Program-made: the position numbers and the translations under genes | The notes under the pieces: generated by a model | The model's input: the letters and a program-made list of their open reading frames with translations, nothing else | Database searches by the model: none | Told to the model about the DNA's origin: nothing | Shown here: piece by piece, positions 1 to 8,182 of the stretch | Numbering within the stretch: position 1 is the first letter of the stretch | Layout of the letters: each line of letters opens with the position of its first letter | NCBI GenBank assembly: GCA_003222945.1 | Contig: QHXM01000073.1 | Coordinates: 1 to 45,577 of the forward strand | Source of the DNA: Acidobacteriota bacterium | Lineage (GTDB): Bacteria > Acidobacteriota > Blastocatellia > Pyrinomonadales > Pyrinomonadaceae | Direction of reading: 5' to 3' | DNA: 45,577 nt

Positions 1-485
1 ACCTCGCGCGCGAGCTTCAATGTAGTCTGCGCCGCGATGTTCGATGAAGTTCTGCCGGGCACGTTGTATAAAACGACGGGCGTATCCGGGACAGCTTCTG
101 CGACGGCTCGAAAGTGCGCGTCGAGGCCCGCTTGCGTTGGCTTATTGTAGTAAGGCGCAACAACGAGCACGGCATCAGCGCCAGCGTCTCGCGCAAACTT
201 AGCTTTATTGATTGTGTTCGCCGTCGAATTAGTTCCTGCGCCTGCGATTACGTGCGCGCGACCTTGCGCCACCTCAATCGTAATCTTTACGACGCGCTCG
301 TTCTCTTCATCCGTCATCGTCACACTCTCGCCCGTCGTCCCGCAAGGAACAAGGAGTTGAACGCCGCCCTGGATTTGATATTCAATGAGAGCGCGCAATC
401 TCTCTTCGTCAATCTCTCCGCCCTTTTTGAACGGCGTAACGAGCGCAGTCGCGCAGCCTCTGAGCCAGCTTGTGTCTAATGTCAT
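1..485 (-). CDS. dapA: 4-hydroxy-tetrahydrodipicolinate synthase DapA (3' end outside window)
   Basis: Condenses pyruvate with aspartate semialdehyde, the first committed step of the diaminopimelate/lysine branch, in the cytoplasm. Reading the minus strand from the ATG at 485 gives an open frame of 161 codons that runs off the left edge. It shows the family landmarks in order: an N-terminal ALVTPF segment, the GTTGES loop near residue 45, VVAPYYNKP near residue 110 and the catalytic-tyrosine motif YNVPGR near residue 137. The Schiff-base lysine (about residue 161 in the family) would lie just past the edge and cannot be checked. The start lies only 3 bases after the dapB stop, so it is the distal gene of the lysC-M20-dapB-dapA operon, presumably under the lysine riboswitch. 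Confidence 0.95.
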   Translation of the reverse strand, partial: MTLDTSWLRGCATALVTPFKKGGEIDEERLRALIEYQIQGGVQLLVPCGTTGESVTMTDEENERVVKITIEVAQGRAHVIAGAGTNSTANTINKAKFARDAGADAVLVVAPYYNKPTQAGLDAHFRAVAEAVPDTPVVLYNVPGRTSSNIAAQTTLKLARE

Positions 486-488
486 GAC

Positions 489-1196
489 TTAAACTTTCCT
501 TTCTTTGAGAATCTCGTCAATAGCATCTGTAAATTCGTAAACGCCCTGCCTGCCCGTAATCCAACGCGCAGCAAGAAGCGCTCCTGCTGCAAAACCTTCG
601 CGCGAGCGAGCAGTGTGCGTGAGAAGGACTTGATCCGCGAGTGAATCAAACCCTACGCGATGCGTGCCCGCTATGTGGCCTGCGCGAGTTGAAGCAACTG
701 AGATGTCGCCCGCTGTGTGCGCGGCAACGATGTCGCGTAATTTCAGCGCAGTGCCAGATGGCGCGTCGCGCTTACGCGAGTGATGAGCCTCTTCTATGAA
801 AGGCTCGTAGCCGTCGACAGCGCTGAACAGTTCGGCGGCTTGCGCAACAACCCTGTAAAAGAGGTTCACGCCTATTGAGAAGTTCGCGCCATAGATTAGT
901 GCGCCGTTATGTTGATTGACAAACTCGCGCACAAAATCAAGCTCAGAGTTCCAACCCGTTGTTCCTTCAACAAGCGGAACATGAGCACGCACGCAAGCCT
1001 CTACGTTTGTGCGAACCGCATCGGCAACAGAAAAATCTATCGCGGCATCGTGGCCTCGCAAAGCTTCTGCCAAAGTTTCAACGCCGCGCGCGGCATCTTT
1101 GGAAGTAATCGCTCTTGATACTTCGTGACCTTCCCGCGCGGCGTGCGCTTCTACAAGCTTTCCCATCGCGCCGTGACCGATTAACGCAAGTTTCAT
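489..1196 (-). CDS. dapB: 4-hydroxy-tetrahydrodipicolinate reductase DapB
   Basis: Reduces the DapA product with NAD(P)H to tetrahydrodipicolinate. The 235-residue protein starts with the nucleotide-binding motif GHGAMGK (residues 7-13). It carries the DapB catalytic signature EEAHHSRKRDAPSGTA (about 135-150), with the His pair at 138-139 and lysine 142. It is shorter than the E. coli enzyme (about 273 residues) but within the compact forms seen in other phyla. It sits between the M20 deacylase and dapA on the same strand. A palindromic repeat fills the gap to the upstream gene, and dapA follows after 3 bases. Function is secure from motif and context. Confidence 0.95.
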   Translation of the reverse strand: MKLALIGHGAMGKLVEAHAAREGHEVSRAITSKDAARGVETLAEALRGHDAAIDFSVADAVRTNVEACVRAHVPLVEGTTGWNSELDFVREFVNQHNGALIYGANFSIGVNLFYRVVAQAAELFSAVDGYEPFIEEAHHSRKRDAPSGTALKLRDIVAAHTAGDISVASTRAGHIAGTHRVGFDSLADQVLLTHTARSREGFAAGALLAARWITGRQGVYEFTDAIDEILKERKV

Positions 1197-1235
1197 CTAC
1201 AGTTTCCTTTAACAAGTAATGTACGGTGCAGTTTT

Positions 1236-1307
1236 GTCAGTACCACCTGCGGTAGCGGGTGGGTTTTGCGCGGCTAAGACCCACCCGCTACCGCAGGTGG
1301 TACTGAC
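1236..1307. repeat. Palindromic element, family A, copy 1
   Basis: A perfect inverted repeat: arms of 29 bases at 1236-1264 and 1279-1307 enclose a 14-base loop. The same arms recur without change at 24912-24984 and 42463-42535 with different loops. The outer end begins GTCAGTACCACCTGCGG. The element covers the last codons and stop of the M20 gene. No target-site duplication is visible. Confidence 0.95.
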
Positions 1308-2334
1308 CCGTACATGCAGCGCTTACGCTATCTTTAGCCAGAAGCGCACGCGCCATTCGCACGTAAAGCTCGACTGCTTCTTTCAACTCGCGCTTTGAAA
1401 CTCTCTCGTGTTCAGTGTGCGCGTCGAAGATTGAGCCTGGACCTAGAAGAAGCGGTGTTCCCCAATTCGATAGATACGTGATGTCTGTCGTGAAGCGCAC
1501 GACGCATTGCTCGAAGCCTTCAAGGGCGAGCATTCGCACTGGATCAGAGACAGAAAGATATTCAACCACGGCGCGCCCGCGCACAATCTCTTCGAGCATA
1601 CTCTTTATAACCGTTGAATCCGTCACAAGACGGAAATGCAGATCAGCCTGCGCCTCAGCCGGAACGACATTCGTTCTCGTTCCGCCCGCAATCACGCCAA
1701 TGTTGCAGGTCGTCGAGCCGAAGAAATCCTCGACAGGCCACTCGCACGCACGCACGTCCGATAGAACATCCAATAATTTTTCTATTGCAGATTCCCCGCG
1801 CTCAGGATAAGCGGAATGCGCCGCGCGACCTTCCGTGTGAATGCGAACGCGCAGAGAGCCTTTCGAGCCTGTGGCGAGCAAGTTACCCGTAGGTTCGCCA
1901 TTGATTAGATAGCGGCAGGAGCGTGCAAGCTCGTGCGAGTTCAAAGCGCGTGCGCCCAGACTCGCCTGCTCTTCGTCAACTGTAAAGAGCAGCCCAACAT
2001 CTTCAACTCCTTCTTCTATCAAACGCCTCGCCGCAAAAATCTGCGCGGCTATGATTCCTTTCGCGTCGCACGAGCCGCGCCCCGTTATGAAATCTTCGTC
2101 TTCGCCGGACCGGATGTGCGGCGGCACTGTGTCCATGTGCGTTGAAAGCATTACGCGGGATGGTTGCGCGCCCGCAGTCGCAATGATATTGGCGCGTGTG
2201 GGAGCTATCTCCTGACGCTCTACCTTGAAGCCGAGGCTTTGAAGATAGTTAAAAAGAAAGCGCCCGACCCCGTCCTCTTCGCCTGAGACGGACGGAATGT
2301 CTATGAGCGTTCGTGTAAGCTCGACTAAATCCAT
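1288..2334 (-). CDS. M20-family metallo-deacylase (DapE/ArgE/LysK-like)
   Basis: Probably removes the N-acyl group from an acyl-amino acid, by context N-succinyl- or N-acetyl-diaminopimelate in lysine synthesis. The 348-residue protein has the M20 metal-site landmarks: STHMDTVPP (His66, Asp68), GRGSCDAKG (Asp90), VDEEQ (Glu121/122), EPTG, and a C-terminal DAHTEHERV histidine. The start is one base after the lysC stop, which implies translational coupling. The last ten or so residues are encoded by a palindromic repeat and look like a non-native tail. Substrate cannot be told from sequence; dapE is the pathway expectation, while argE or lysK activity is an alternative. Confidence 0.85.
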   Translation of the reverse strand: MDLVELTRTLIDIPSVSGEEDGVGRFLFNYLQSLGFKVERQEIAPTRANIIATAGAQPSRVMLSTHMDTVPPHIRSGEDEDFITGRGSCDAKGIIAAQIFAARRLIEEGVEDVGLLFTVDEEQASLGARALNSHELARSCRYLINGEPTGNLLATGSKGSLRVRIHTEGRAAHSAYPERGESAIEKLLDVLSDVRACEWPVEDFFGSTTCNIGVIAGGTRTNVVPAEAQADLHFRLVTDSTVIKSMLEEIVRGRAVVEYLSVSDPVRMLALEGFEQCVVRFTTDITYLSNWGTPLLLGPGSIFDAHTEHERVSKRELKEAVELYVRMARALLAKDSVSAACTGQYHLR

Positions 2335-2335
2335 G

Positions 2336-3736
2336 TTAATGGCCGCCAGCGTGCGACAAAGTCTCTTCTGCAGCCTGCTCGAAGAACGCAGCGTGCAGAC
2401 GCTGGACCGCTTCAGCCGCTCGCTCCTCTTCTATGACGAAGGTCAGGTTGATGCTTGATGCTCCCTGCGAGATTAGCAGTACGTTTATGTCCCTGATGGT
2501 ATTGAAAAGACGGCCTGCGATGCCGGACGTGTTGCGCAAGCCTTCGCCTACGACGCAGATGATTGCGCGCCCGCGCTCGACTTTAACTTCACCGACCTCT
2601 TGCAAATCTCTGACAATAGAATCGAGCGCGTCCGTGTCTTCCAGAGAGATTGAGACGCTCACCTCCGAAGTGGTCACGACATCAACAATCGTCTTATGAC
2701 GCTCGAAGACATCGAAGATGGCGCGCAGGAAACCGTAAGCGCCGAGCATTCGCGCGGACGTGACGCTCAGGATGTGAACGCCCATCTTGTGCGCGATTGC
2801 TTTCACCGTGCGGGGCGTTCGTCCGGCGTCGAAATAGACGACCGTGCCTTGCGCTTCCAGGTTGCGTGAATCACAGATGCGGACCGGAATGCTGCGCTCT
2901 ACTGCGGGAAGAATAGTTTTAGGATGCAGAACCTTTGCGCCGAAGTAGGCGAGTTCCGAAGCTTCCGCGTAAGAGAGTCTGGGAATAGTGCGTGCGCTTC
3001 GTACAATTCGCGGGTCTGCTGTCATCACGCCGGGAACGTCGGTCCAAATCTGAATCTCCTGAGCATGAAGAGAAGCGCCGACGATTGCAGCCGTAAAGTC
3101 AGAGCCTCCGCGCCCTAAGGTTGTCGTCTCGCCGCTCTCGGTCGAAGCTATGAAGCCGCCCATGACGGGCAACTCGGACGCTTCGAGCAGAGGCTGAATG
3201 AGCGCACGCGTCTTCTGCTCTGTCTCTTTCATCAACGGCGCGGCGCGCCCCCATGCGTCGTCTGTGACGATGAACTGCCGCGCATCAACGAATCGTGCGG
3301 GCAATCCTTTTTCACGCAACACGGCTGCGAGCAGGGAAGCCGAAAGAGTCTCGCCTATGGAAGCGAGCGCATCCTGCAAGAGCGCGAAAGGTTGGCGCTT
3401 CTCACGAATGGCGCGCGAGATGATTGCTACGTTTGCGCGCGCGTCTTCGACTAAGGATTCAAAGCTTGCGCGCTCGCTCGTGCTCAATAAATCTTGCGCG
3501 ACCGTCGTATGGCGTAGAAAGTGTTCTTCAATCACATCGCGCGCCGCTTCCAGTTCTCCTTCTGCTGACCTTTGCGCGCAGAAGAGAAGCGCGTCCGTAA
3601 CCTTGCTCATTGCCGAAACGACGACGATGGGCAGGGAATCCCTTCTCGAATAAACAATTTGGCTAACGCGATTGATAGCGTCAGCATCTTCGACGGAAGT
3701 TCCGCCGAACTTCATCAACTGAGGTTTAAGATTCAT
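2336..3736 (-). CDS. lysC: Aspartate kinase LysC, monofunctional
   Basis: Phosphorylates aspartate, the entry reaction to lysine, threonine and methionine synthesis. The protein (466 residues from the chosen start) has the KFGGTSVED motif near the N-terminus, the kinase core with TTLGRGGSDFTA and VPGVMTADPR, and two C-terminal ACT-type segments (for example VVTTSEVSVSIS and INVLLISQGASS), so it is probably feedback-inhibited. A longer frame opens at 3820, but that start lies inside the riboswitch terminator. ATG 3736 is therefore chosen, with ATG 3715 (MKFGGTSV) as an alternative. Neither has a strong ribosome-binding site. First gene of the lysine operon and downstream of its riboswitch. Confidence 0.93.
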   Translation of the reverse strand: MNLKPQLMKFGGTSVEDADAINRVSQIVYSRRDSLPIVVVSAMSKVTDALLFCAQRSAEGELEAARDVIEEHFLRHTTVAQDLLSTSERASFESLVEDARANVAIISRAIREKRQPFALLQDALASIGETLSASLLAAVLREKGLPARFVDARQFIVTDDAWGRAAPLMKETEQKTRALIQPLLEASELPVMGGFIASTESGETTTLGRGGSDFTAAIVGASLHAQEIQIWTDVPGVMTADPRIVRSARTIPRLSYAEASELAYFGAKVLHPKTILPAVERSIPVRICDSRNLEAQGTVVYFDAGRTPRTVKAIAHKMGVHILSVTSARMLGAYGFLRAIFDVFERHKTIVDVVTTSEVSVSISLEDTDALDSIVRDLQEVGEVKVERGRAIICVVGEGLRNTSGIAGRLFNTIRDINVLLISQGASSINLTFVIEEERAAEAVQRLHAAFFEQAAEETLSHAGGH

Positions 3737-3799
3737 AACGAACGTATTGAAGAGATCGAAGGCGGGGGAGATGGCGTTACTGAACGCCGAGCGCCTGCC

Positions 3800-3846
3800 G
3801 AAAAAGCAAAGAGGCCGCATCGTGTGTGAACACGACCGACCTCTTC
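3800..3846 (-). terminator. Riboswitch-linked intrinsic terminator upstream of lysC
   Basis: On the minus strand, arms at about 3845-3830 and 3824-3811 form a GC-rich stem with one small internal loop. It is followed by the tract TTTGCTTTTT at 3810-3801. It lies between the lysine aptamer and the lysC start, as expected for an expression platform acting by premature termination when lysine is bound. Confidence 0.85.
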
Positions 3847-3904
3847 AGAATCTTTTCCACCTTGAGCCTGGATTCAAATCGCGCGCTCAAGAATTCGTGA
3901 AAGT

Positions 3905-4092
3905 GTCGCGTAGCTCTCCACCGAACCTGTTTCGATGACAGTCCTGCGGATTTAGCCGCAGCAACCAACCCGCCGCTCATGAGGGATGAGCGCTTCAAGC
4001 GAGTTTCGGCGATCTGCCCCTTTCACCGAAAGCTACGAACCCTCCTGTCTCAAGCGCCCGGCTACTATTGGAGACCGCTCCTCTACCCTTTT
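3905..4092 (-). promoter_or_regulatory. Lysine riboswitch (L box)
   Basis: The minus-strand leader shows the L-box consensus in order: GGGTAGAGGAGCGG at the 5' base, CAATAGTAGCC, the segment CGGTGAAAGGGGCAGATCGC followed by CGAA, then GGACTGTCAT and the closing TGGAGAGCTACGC, whose CTAC pairs with GTAG at the start. This matches the layout of the Bacillus subtilis lysC leader. It precedes lysC and the lysine operon, so lysine binding should repress them. Confidence 0.92.
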
Positions 4093-4119
4093 AGAAAGAT
4101 CATTTCATAAAGACGAGAA

Positions 4120-4148
4120 AACTTAACCGCAGGGAGTTTCATTGTCAA
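4120..4148 (-). promoter_or_regulatory. Candidate promoter of the lysine operon
   Basis: Minus-strand TTGACA (4148-4143) and a weak TAAGTT -10 (4125-4120) are separated by 17 bases. They are placed so that transcription would start just ahead of the riboswitch. The -35 is perfect and the -10 poor. Confidence 0.5.
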
Positions 4149-4339
4149 GCGGACGGTTAAAGAGAACTGTAGAGGAAAAAGCTCATTCCCTGCCCGCAAT
4201 CTTTTATGAACGGACGGGCTGCAAGCATCATCTATGAAACTCGCGTCGCTCGCCGAAACATAAGTGTGGAAGAATTGAAACAATTACAAGATACAGACGG
4301 CGTTAAACTAGCTCCGGCTAACATCGCGCTAATTATCTG

Positions 4340-4379
4340 GATTCAAGGTTTTGTACTGCTCAGTACAAAACCTTGAATC
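4340..4379. promoter_or_regulatory. Perfect palindrome upstream of marR, candidate operator
   Basis: Arms of 18 bases (4340-4357 and 4362-4379) are perfect complements around a 4-base centre. The inner core is GTACTgctcAGTAC. There is no T-tract on either side, so it does not look like a terminator. It lies 37 bases upstream of the marR -35 and may bind the MarR product. The 370-base gap from 4083 to 4453 holds otherwise only the two promoters. Confidence 0.5.
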
Positions 4380-4415
4380 ATCATCAGGGCTATAATTAAG
4401 ATAATAGTTAAGAAC

Positions 4416-4443
4416 TTGACAATCAGGACATTAAGTATATTAT
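4416..4443 (+). promoter_or_regulatory. Candidate promoter of the marR-efflux operon
   Basis: TTGACA at 4416-4421 and TATTAT at 4438-4443 with a 16-base spacer. Transcription would begin only a few bases before the marR ATG at 4454, and no Shine-Dalgarno is present, so the first message may be leaderless. The imperfect palindrome ATTATACGTACAAT overlaps the start region and could be a second regulator site. Confidence 0.55.
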
Positions 4444-4453
4444 TATACGTACA

Positions 4454-5014
4454 ATGAAAAAGCCTGTGCGGAAGGAAAAGCCTGGATCGGATAAGCGCGA
4501 GCATCATTATCTGAACCGTATGCGCCACCACAGCGGCAAGTACGAGGAGTTTCACTGGCCTTCGGTCGAACTGCTCATCAATCTGGCGTACACATACGAA
4601 GTGATTCACTCGCATCTTGCGCGGCGGCTTGACGAGCACAATCTTTCGTTGGGGGCTTTCAACGTCTTGATGGTTTTAAGCCGGTTCGAAGGTGATGGAT
4701 GCCCCATGCACGAGCTTGGCGAGCTTCTGCTCGTTAGCCGTGCCAACGTGACGGGGCTGATCGATTATCTGGCGAGGCGAAAGTTTGTAGAGCGCACAGA
4801 GGATGAGAGAGATCGTCGCGTTCGTCTGGTGCGGCTGACGAAGGCTGGCAAAAAGTTTCTTGAATCAATTCTTCCGGCTCATTACTCAAGGGTGCGTGAG
4901 ATGTTCAAAGGCATGAGCAATAGGGATAAGGCAGCATTAAGCGAGTTGCTGATGAAGCTCAGGCACAGCACTCAAAGCTCTTTAAAGCGAGTATCAATGA
5001 ACGGCGGTAAATAA
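4454..5014 (+). CDS. MarR-family transcriptional regulator
   Basis: Predicted dimeric winged-helix DNA-binding regulator, usually a repressor released by small aromatic or drug-like ligands. The 186-residue protein has a basic N-terminal tail, then the MarR core: dimerisation helix (about 38-60), recognition segment MHELGELLLVSRANVTGLIDYLARRKFVER (shown in pieces: LLVSRANVTGLIDYL) and the wing DERDRRVRLVRLTKAGKKFL, which is a strong family signature. It is the first gene of an efflux operon and likely controls it. The ATG lies right behind the promoter with no ribosome-binding site; ATG 4520 is an alternative start but also lacks one. Confidence 0.93.
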   Translation: MKKPVRKEKPGSDKREHHYLNRMRHHSGKYEEFHWPSVELLINLAYTYEVIHSHLARRLDEHNLSLGAFNVLMVLSRFEGDGCPMHELGELLLVSRANVTGLIDYLARRKFVERTEDERDRRVRLVRLTKAGKKFLESILPAHYSRVREMFKGMSNRDKAALSELLMKLRHSTQSSLKRVSMNGGK

Positions 5015-5040
5015 GGTTTTGAACGGGCGGGGGCTTGGTT

Positions 5041-6603
5041 GTGAATTTTCGTTATCTGATATTGATTCTAATCTTTGCGCTCTTTGGAGTCGCAGGAGTT
5101 GCAGCGCAAGCTGGCGGTAATACGCAAACGGGCGGGCAGACATCTTCTCCGAATCCGAACTCAACGGGGCAGAGCGGCGGCGGTAGCAGCAACCCGCAGG
5201 CAGGTCCAACGAGCGGGCAGACAGGACAGCAGCAAGGCGCACCCGCGCCAAGTGGACAGATTGGTGGTCCGCCTTCGACGCGCACCGCGCCAACTACAAC
5301 TATCACAGGCCAGCAGCAGTTGCCCGGCGCAGCCAAAGTCTCGCCCGCTCCATCTGTGCTCAGTCTAAGCCAGGCGGTTCAACTGGCAATCCAGAACAAC
5401 GTGACCACACTTCTTGCACACGAGCGGCGGCGCGAGGCAGAAGGTTTGAAGCAGGAATCGCTCTCTGGACTTCTGCCGAACATAAGCGCAACGGCATATC
5501 AGGCAAGCATCACGCAGAATTTGGCCGCGCTCGGTTTTCAACCAGGAACTTTTCCGGGCATCACTAGAACCTTCATAGGACCATTCAACAACTTCGACGC
5601 TCGCGCTCGGCTTGTTCAGACCATCTTCAGCCTGAGCGCGATTCGCAATTACAGGGCGGGGCAAGCGGGCGTTCACATTGCCGAGCTTCAAGAGCAATTG
5701 GCGCGCGAACAGGTCGCAAGCTTTACGGCTCTCACTTACCTTGAAGCCCTGCGCGCTGATCGCGCCGTAAGCGCTGCGCAGGCGAACGTGGAATTAGCGC
5801 AGATGTTACTTAAACTCGCAACGGACCAGCGCAATGCTGGCGTAGCAACAGGAGTTGATGTCACGCGCGCGGAGACAAGGCTTGCGCAGGAGCAGTTGCG
5901 GCTTGCTCAGGCTCAGACAAGCTCGGAGCAGGCGCGTCTTAATTTGCAGCGAGTCGTCGGCCTCCCGCTCGGAAGTTCTTTGACGCTCACGGACCAGCTT
6001 AGATTTACAGACGAAGTAGAACCTCCTGCTGACTCGGCTGTTGCCGAAGCCAATGAGAATCGCCGTGAGGTGCAGATTGCAGAAGAGCAGTTGAGATTAA
6101 ACGGTTTGGAGCGCAAGGCCGTAGAGGCGGAGTTTCTACCCTCGCTTGAGTTCGTTGGCGATTACGGCGTGAGCGGCATCACGCCGACCAATACGGATTT
6201 GCCTACAAGACGCGCGGCGATTCAGTTGAACGTTCCAATCTTCAATGGAGGTTTGACGCGCGGGCGCTTGACTGTCGCAACGAGCCGTGAGCGTCAGGCA
6301 GAGCTTGAATTAGGCAGCGTGCGCGGTCAGGTCGAAGAGGACGTGCGGCTGGCTCTTGTGACCTTGAGAACGGCTGTCGCTCAAGTTCACGCTGCCGACG
6401 AGAGCGTAAGGTTAGCGCAGCGCGAGTTGGAGATGGCGCAGGACCGTTTTCGCGCAGGCGTGGGCGATAATCTTGAAGTAGTCAACGCGCAGACGGCGCT
6501 CGCAAACGCGCGCGACGCGCAGGTCAATGCGCTAGCTCAATACAACGCCGCTCGTCTGAATCTTGCGGCGTCAGTTGGCCGCGCAGAAGCATTTCGTTGG
6601 TGA
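5041..6603 (+). CDS. TolC-like outer-membrane efflux protein
   Basis: Predicted outer-membrane channel of a tripartite exporter. From GTG 5041 it has 520 residues: a hydrophobic signal peptide ending near VAAQA, a Gly/Pro/Gln/Ser-rich linker of about 75 residues, then two outer-membrane-efflux repeats starting at LSLSQAVQLAIQNN. The first repeat ends with QRNAGVATGVDVTRAETRLA and the second with QDRFRAGVGDNLEVVNAQTA, the paired coiled-coil motif typical of TolC. GTG 5041 is chosen over TTG 5035 because the G-rich site at 5025-5033 is correctly spaced for it. It lies 26 bases after marR and 103 bases before the adaptor gene. The low-complexity linker is unusual in length. Confidence 0.9.
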   Translation: MNFRYLILILIFALFGVAGVAAQAGGNTQTGGQTSSPNPNSTGQSGGGSSNPQAGPTSGQTGQQQGAPAPSGQIGGPPSTRTAPTTTITGQQQLPGAAKVSPAPSVLSLSQAVQLAIQNNVTTLLAHERRREAEGLKQESLSGLLPNISATAYQASITQNLAALGFQPGTFPGITRTFIGPFNNFDARARLVQTIFSLSAIRNYRAGQAGVHIAELQEQLAREQVASFTALTYLEALRADRAVSAAQANVELAQMLLKLATDQRNAGVATGVDVTRAETRLAQEQLRLAQAQTSSEQARLNLQRVVGLPLGSSLTLTDQLRFTDEVEPPADSAVAEANENRREVQIAEEQLRLNGLERKAVEAEFLPSLEFVGDYGVSGITPTNTDLPTRRAAIQLNVPIFNGGLTRGRLTVATSRERQAELELGSVRGQVEEDVRLALVTLRTAVAQVHAADESVRLAQRELEMAQDRFRAGVGDNLEVVNAQTALANARDAQVNALAQYNAARLNLAASVGRAEAFRW

Positions 6604-6706
6604 AGATTAAAAGGTTCTGGGAAAGTTAATAATCCATGAGGTACGCAGTTGATTGTTAAGGGACGCTCAACAGCGTAATGCCTAAAGTTTATTCGGAGTA
6701 GATAGT

Positions 6707-8182
6707 ATGTCGGAAGTGATAGATCAAAAAGAACGAGAAGAGACGAAAGAGAAAGAGACTGTTGAGGCGAAAGGCCCTCAGCCTGTCGTCGAAGCAGTTG
6801 ATGAAGATGCGCGGCGCACGGACGAGGATGAGGAAGAGATTGAATCAATCACAACAGACGATGAAGTGGTTATGAGAAAGAGACCTCTTTACAAGCGCCC
6901 TGCCTTTCTAGGCATTGCTGCAATCCTTCTAATAGTCGCGGCGATCTTTGGCGTGCGCTACTGGCTCTACGCTCGCGCTCATGAATCAACCGACGACGCC
7001 TTCATTGACGGTCGCGTCGTTCAGGTCAGCCCGAAGGTTTCAGGCTACGTTGCGAAGGTTTACGTCACAGACAATCAGGTAGTTCAAAAGGATGAGCTTA
7101 TCGCAGAGTTGGATGCACGCGATTACGAGGCGCGAGTCCAACAGGCGCGTGCAGCGCTCGAAGCAGGTGAGGCGCGCCTTCGTGAAGCCCATACGGGTGT
7201 CGAACTCACTCGCGCAAATACTAAAGCTAATGTTCAGCAGGCATCTGCAACCGTGCAGCAGGCTCGCGCGGGCGTCGCTTCGCAAAGAGCCGCAGCCGCA
7301 GCCGAGCGCACGCGAATAGCGCAGGCAGGCGCAGGCATTTCGACAGCCCAAGCAAATCTATCGCAGGCGCAATCTCAAGTCACAGCCGCAGAAGCTGAAG
7401 CTTCGATGACTAACGCAGACGTTCAGCGTTACCAGGAGCTTTATTCAAAAGATGAGATTTCGCGTCAGCGTCTGGATCAGGCAGTCGCCGCATCGCGCAC
7501 AGCAAACGCCCAACTCGAAACTGCGCGAGGACGTGTCGCAGCCGCAGAAGCGCAGGTATCGGAGGCACGCTCAGCGCAAACCACTGCGGCAGAGAACGCG
7601 CGCCGCGCAGAGACGCAAGTGGGCGGAGCGCAGGCTGGCGTGGGCGAAGCTATGGGTCGCCTTGCTCAGGCCAACACAGCGCCTGAACAGATCGCAGTCA
7701 GTCAAGCTCAGGCTGAAACCGCAGGCGCTACGATTGAGCAGTTGCGCGCCGCGCTCGAACAGGCAGAGCTTGAACTCTCATACACGAAGATTAAAGCGCC
7801 GGAGTCTGGCCGCGTGACTCGAAAGGCCGTTGAAGAAGGCGCGCTCGTTCAAGTCGGGCAGCCTCTGATGGCGGTTGTGCCGGGCGATGTCTGGGTGACT
7901 GCGAACTTCAAGGAGAATCAGATCGGGTCTTTGAAGCCGGGCCAGCCCGTTGAGCTTTACATTGACGCTTACCCGGACAAAGTTTTCAACGGCCACGTTG
8001 ACAGCATACAGGCTGGCACGGGCGCACGCTTCAGTCTGATTCCGCCTGAGAACGCTACGGGTAATTATGTGAAAGTAGTTCAGCGTGTGCCGGTCAAGAT
8101 TGACTTTGATAAAGATCAACTGGACGCGCAACACACGCTCGCGCCGGGCATGTCTGTTGTGCCAGAGGTGAAGGTGAAATGA
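6707..8182 (+). CDS. HlyD/EmrA-type periplasmic adaptor
   Basis: Membrane-fusion protein that should bridge the inner-membrane transporter and the TolC-like channel. The 491 residues comprise a strongly acidic cytoplasmic tail (1-60), one membrane helix (about 66-88), a first half-lipoyl segment (STDDAFIDGRVVQVSPKVSG), a very long Ala/Gln-rich coiled coil (about 140-345), the second lipoyl half (LSYTKIKAPESGRVTRKAVE) and a beta-barrel domain (VWVTANFKENQIGSLKPGQP). This is the EmrA pattern. The ATG follows a GGAG site and the stop overlaps the next start by four bases (ATGA). Confidence 0.93.
   Translation: MSEVIDQKEREETKEKETVEAKGPQPVVEAVDEDARRTDEDEEEIESITTDDEVVMRKRPLYKRPAFLGIAAILLIVAAIFGVRYWLYARAHESTDDAFIDGRVVQVSPKVSGYVAKVYVTDNQVVQKDELIAELDARDYEARVQQARAALEAGEARLREAHTGVELTRANTKANVQQASATVQQARAGVASQRAAAAAERTRIAQAGAGISTAQANLSQAQSQVTAAEAEASMTNADVQRYQELYSKDEISRQRLDQAVAASRTANAQLETARGRVAAAEAQVSEARSAQTTAAENARRAETQVGGAQAGVGEAMGRLAQANTAPEQIAVSQAQAETAGATIEQLRAALEQAELELSYTKIKAPESGRVTRKAVEEGALVQVGQPLMAVVPGDVWVTANFKENQIGSLKPGQPVELYIDAYPDKVFNGHVDSIQAGTGARFSLIPPENATGNYVKVVQRVPVKIDFDKDQLDAQHTLAPGMSVVPEVKVK

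Noticed and set aside
114-479. 121-residue plus-strand frame at the left edge
   Set aside because: It is antisense to dapA, which shows clear family motifs on the minus strand.
3737-3820. Longer LysC N-terminus starting at 3820
   Set aside because: The first codons lie in the riboswitch terminator stem, and the extra residues match no aspartokinase; ATG 3736 is used.
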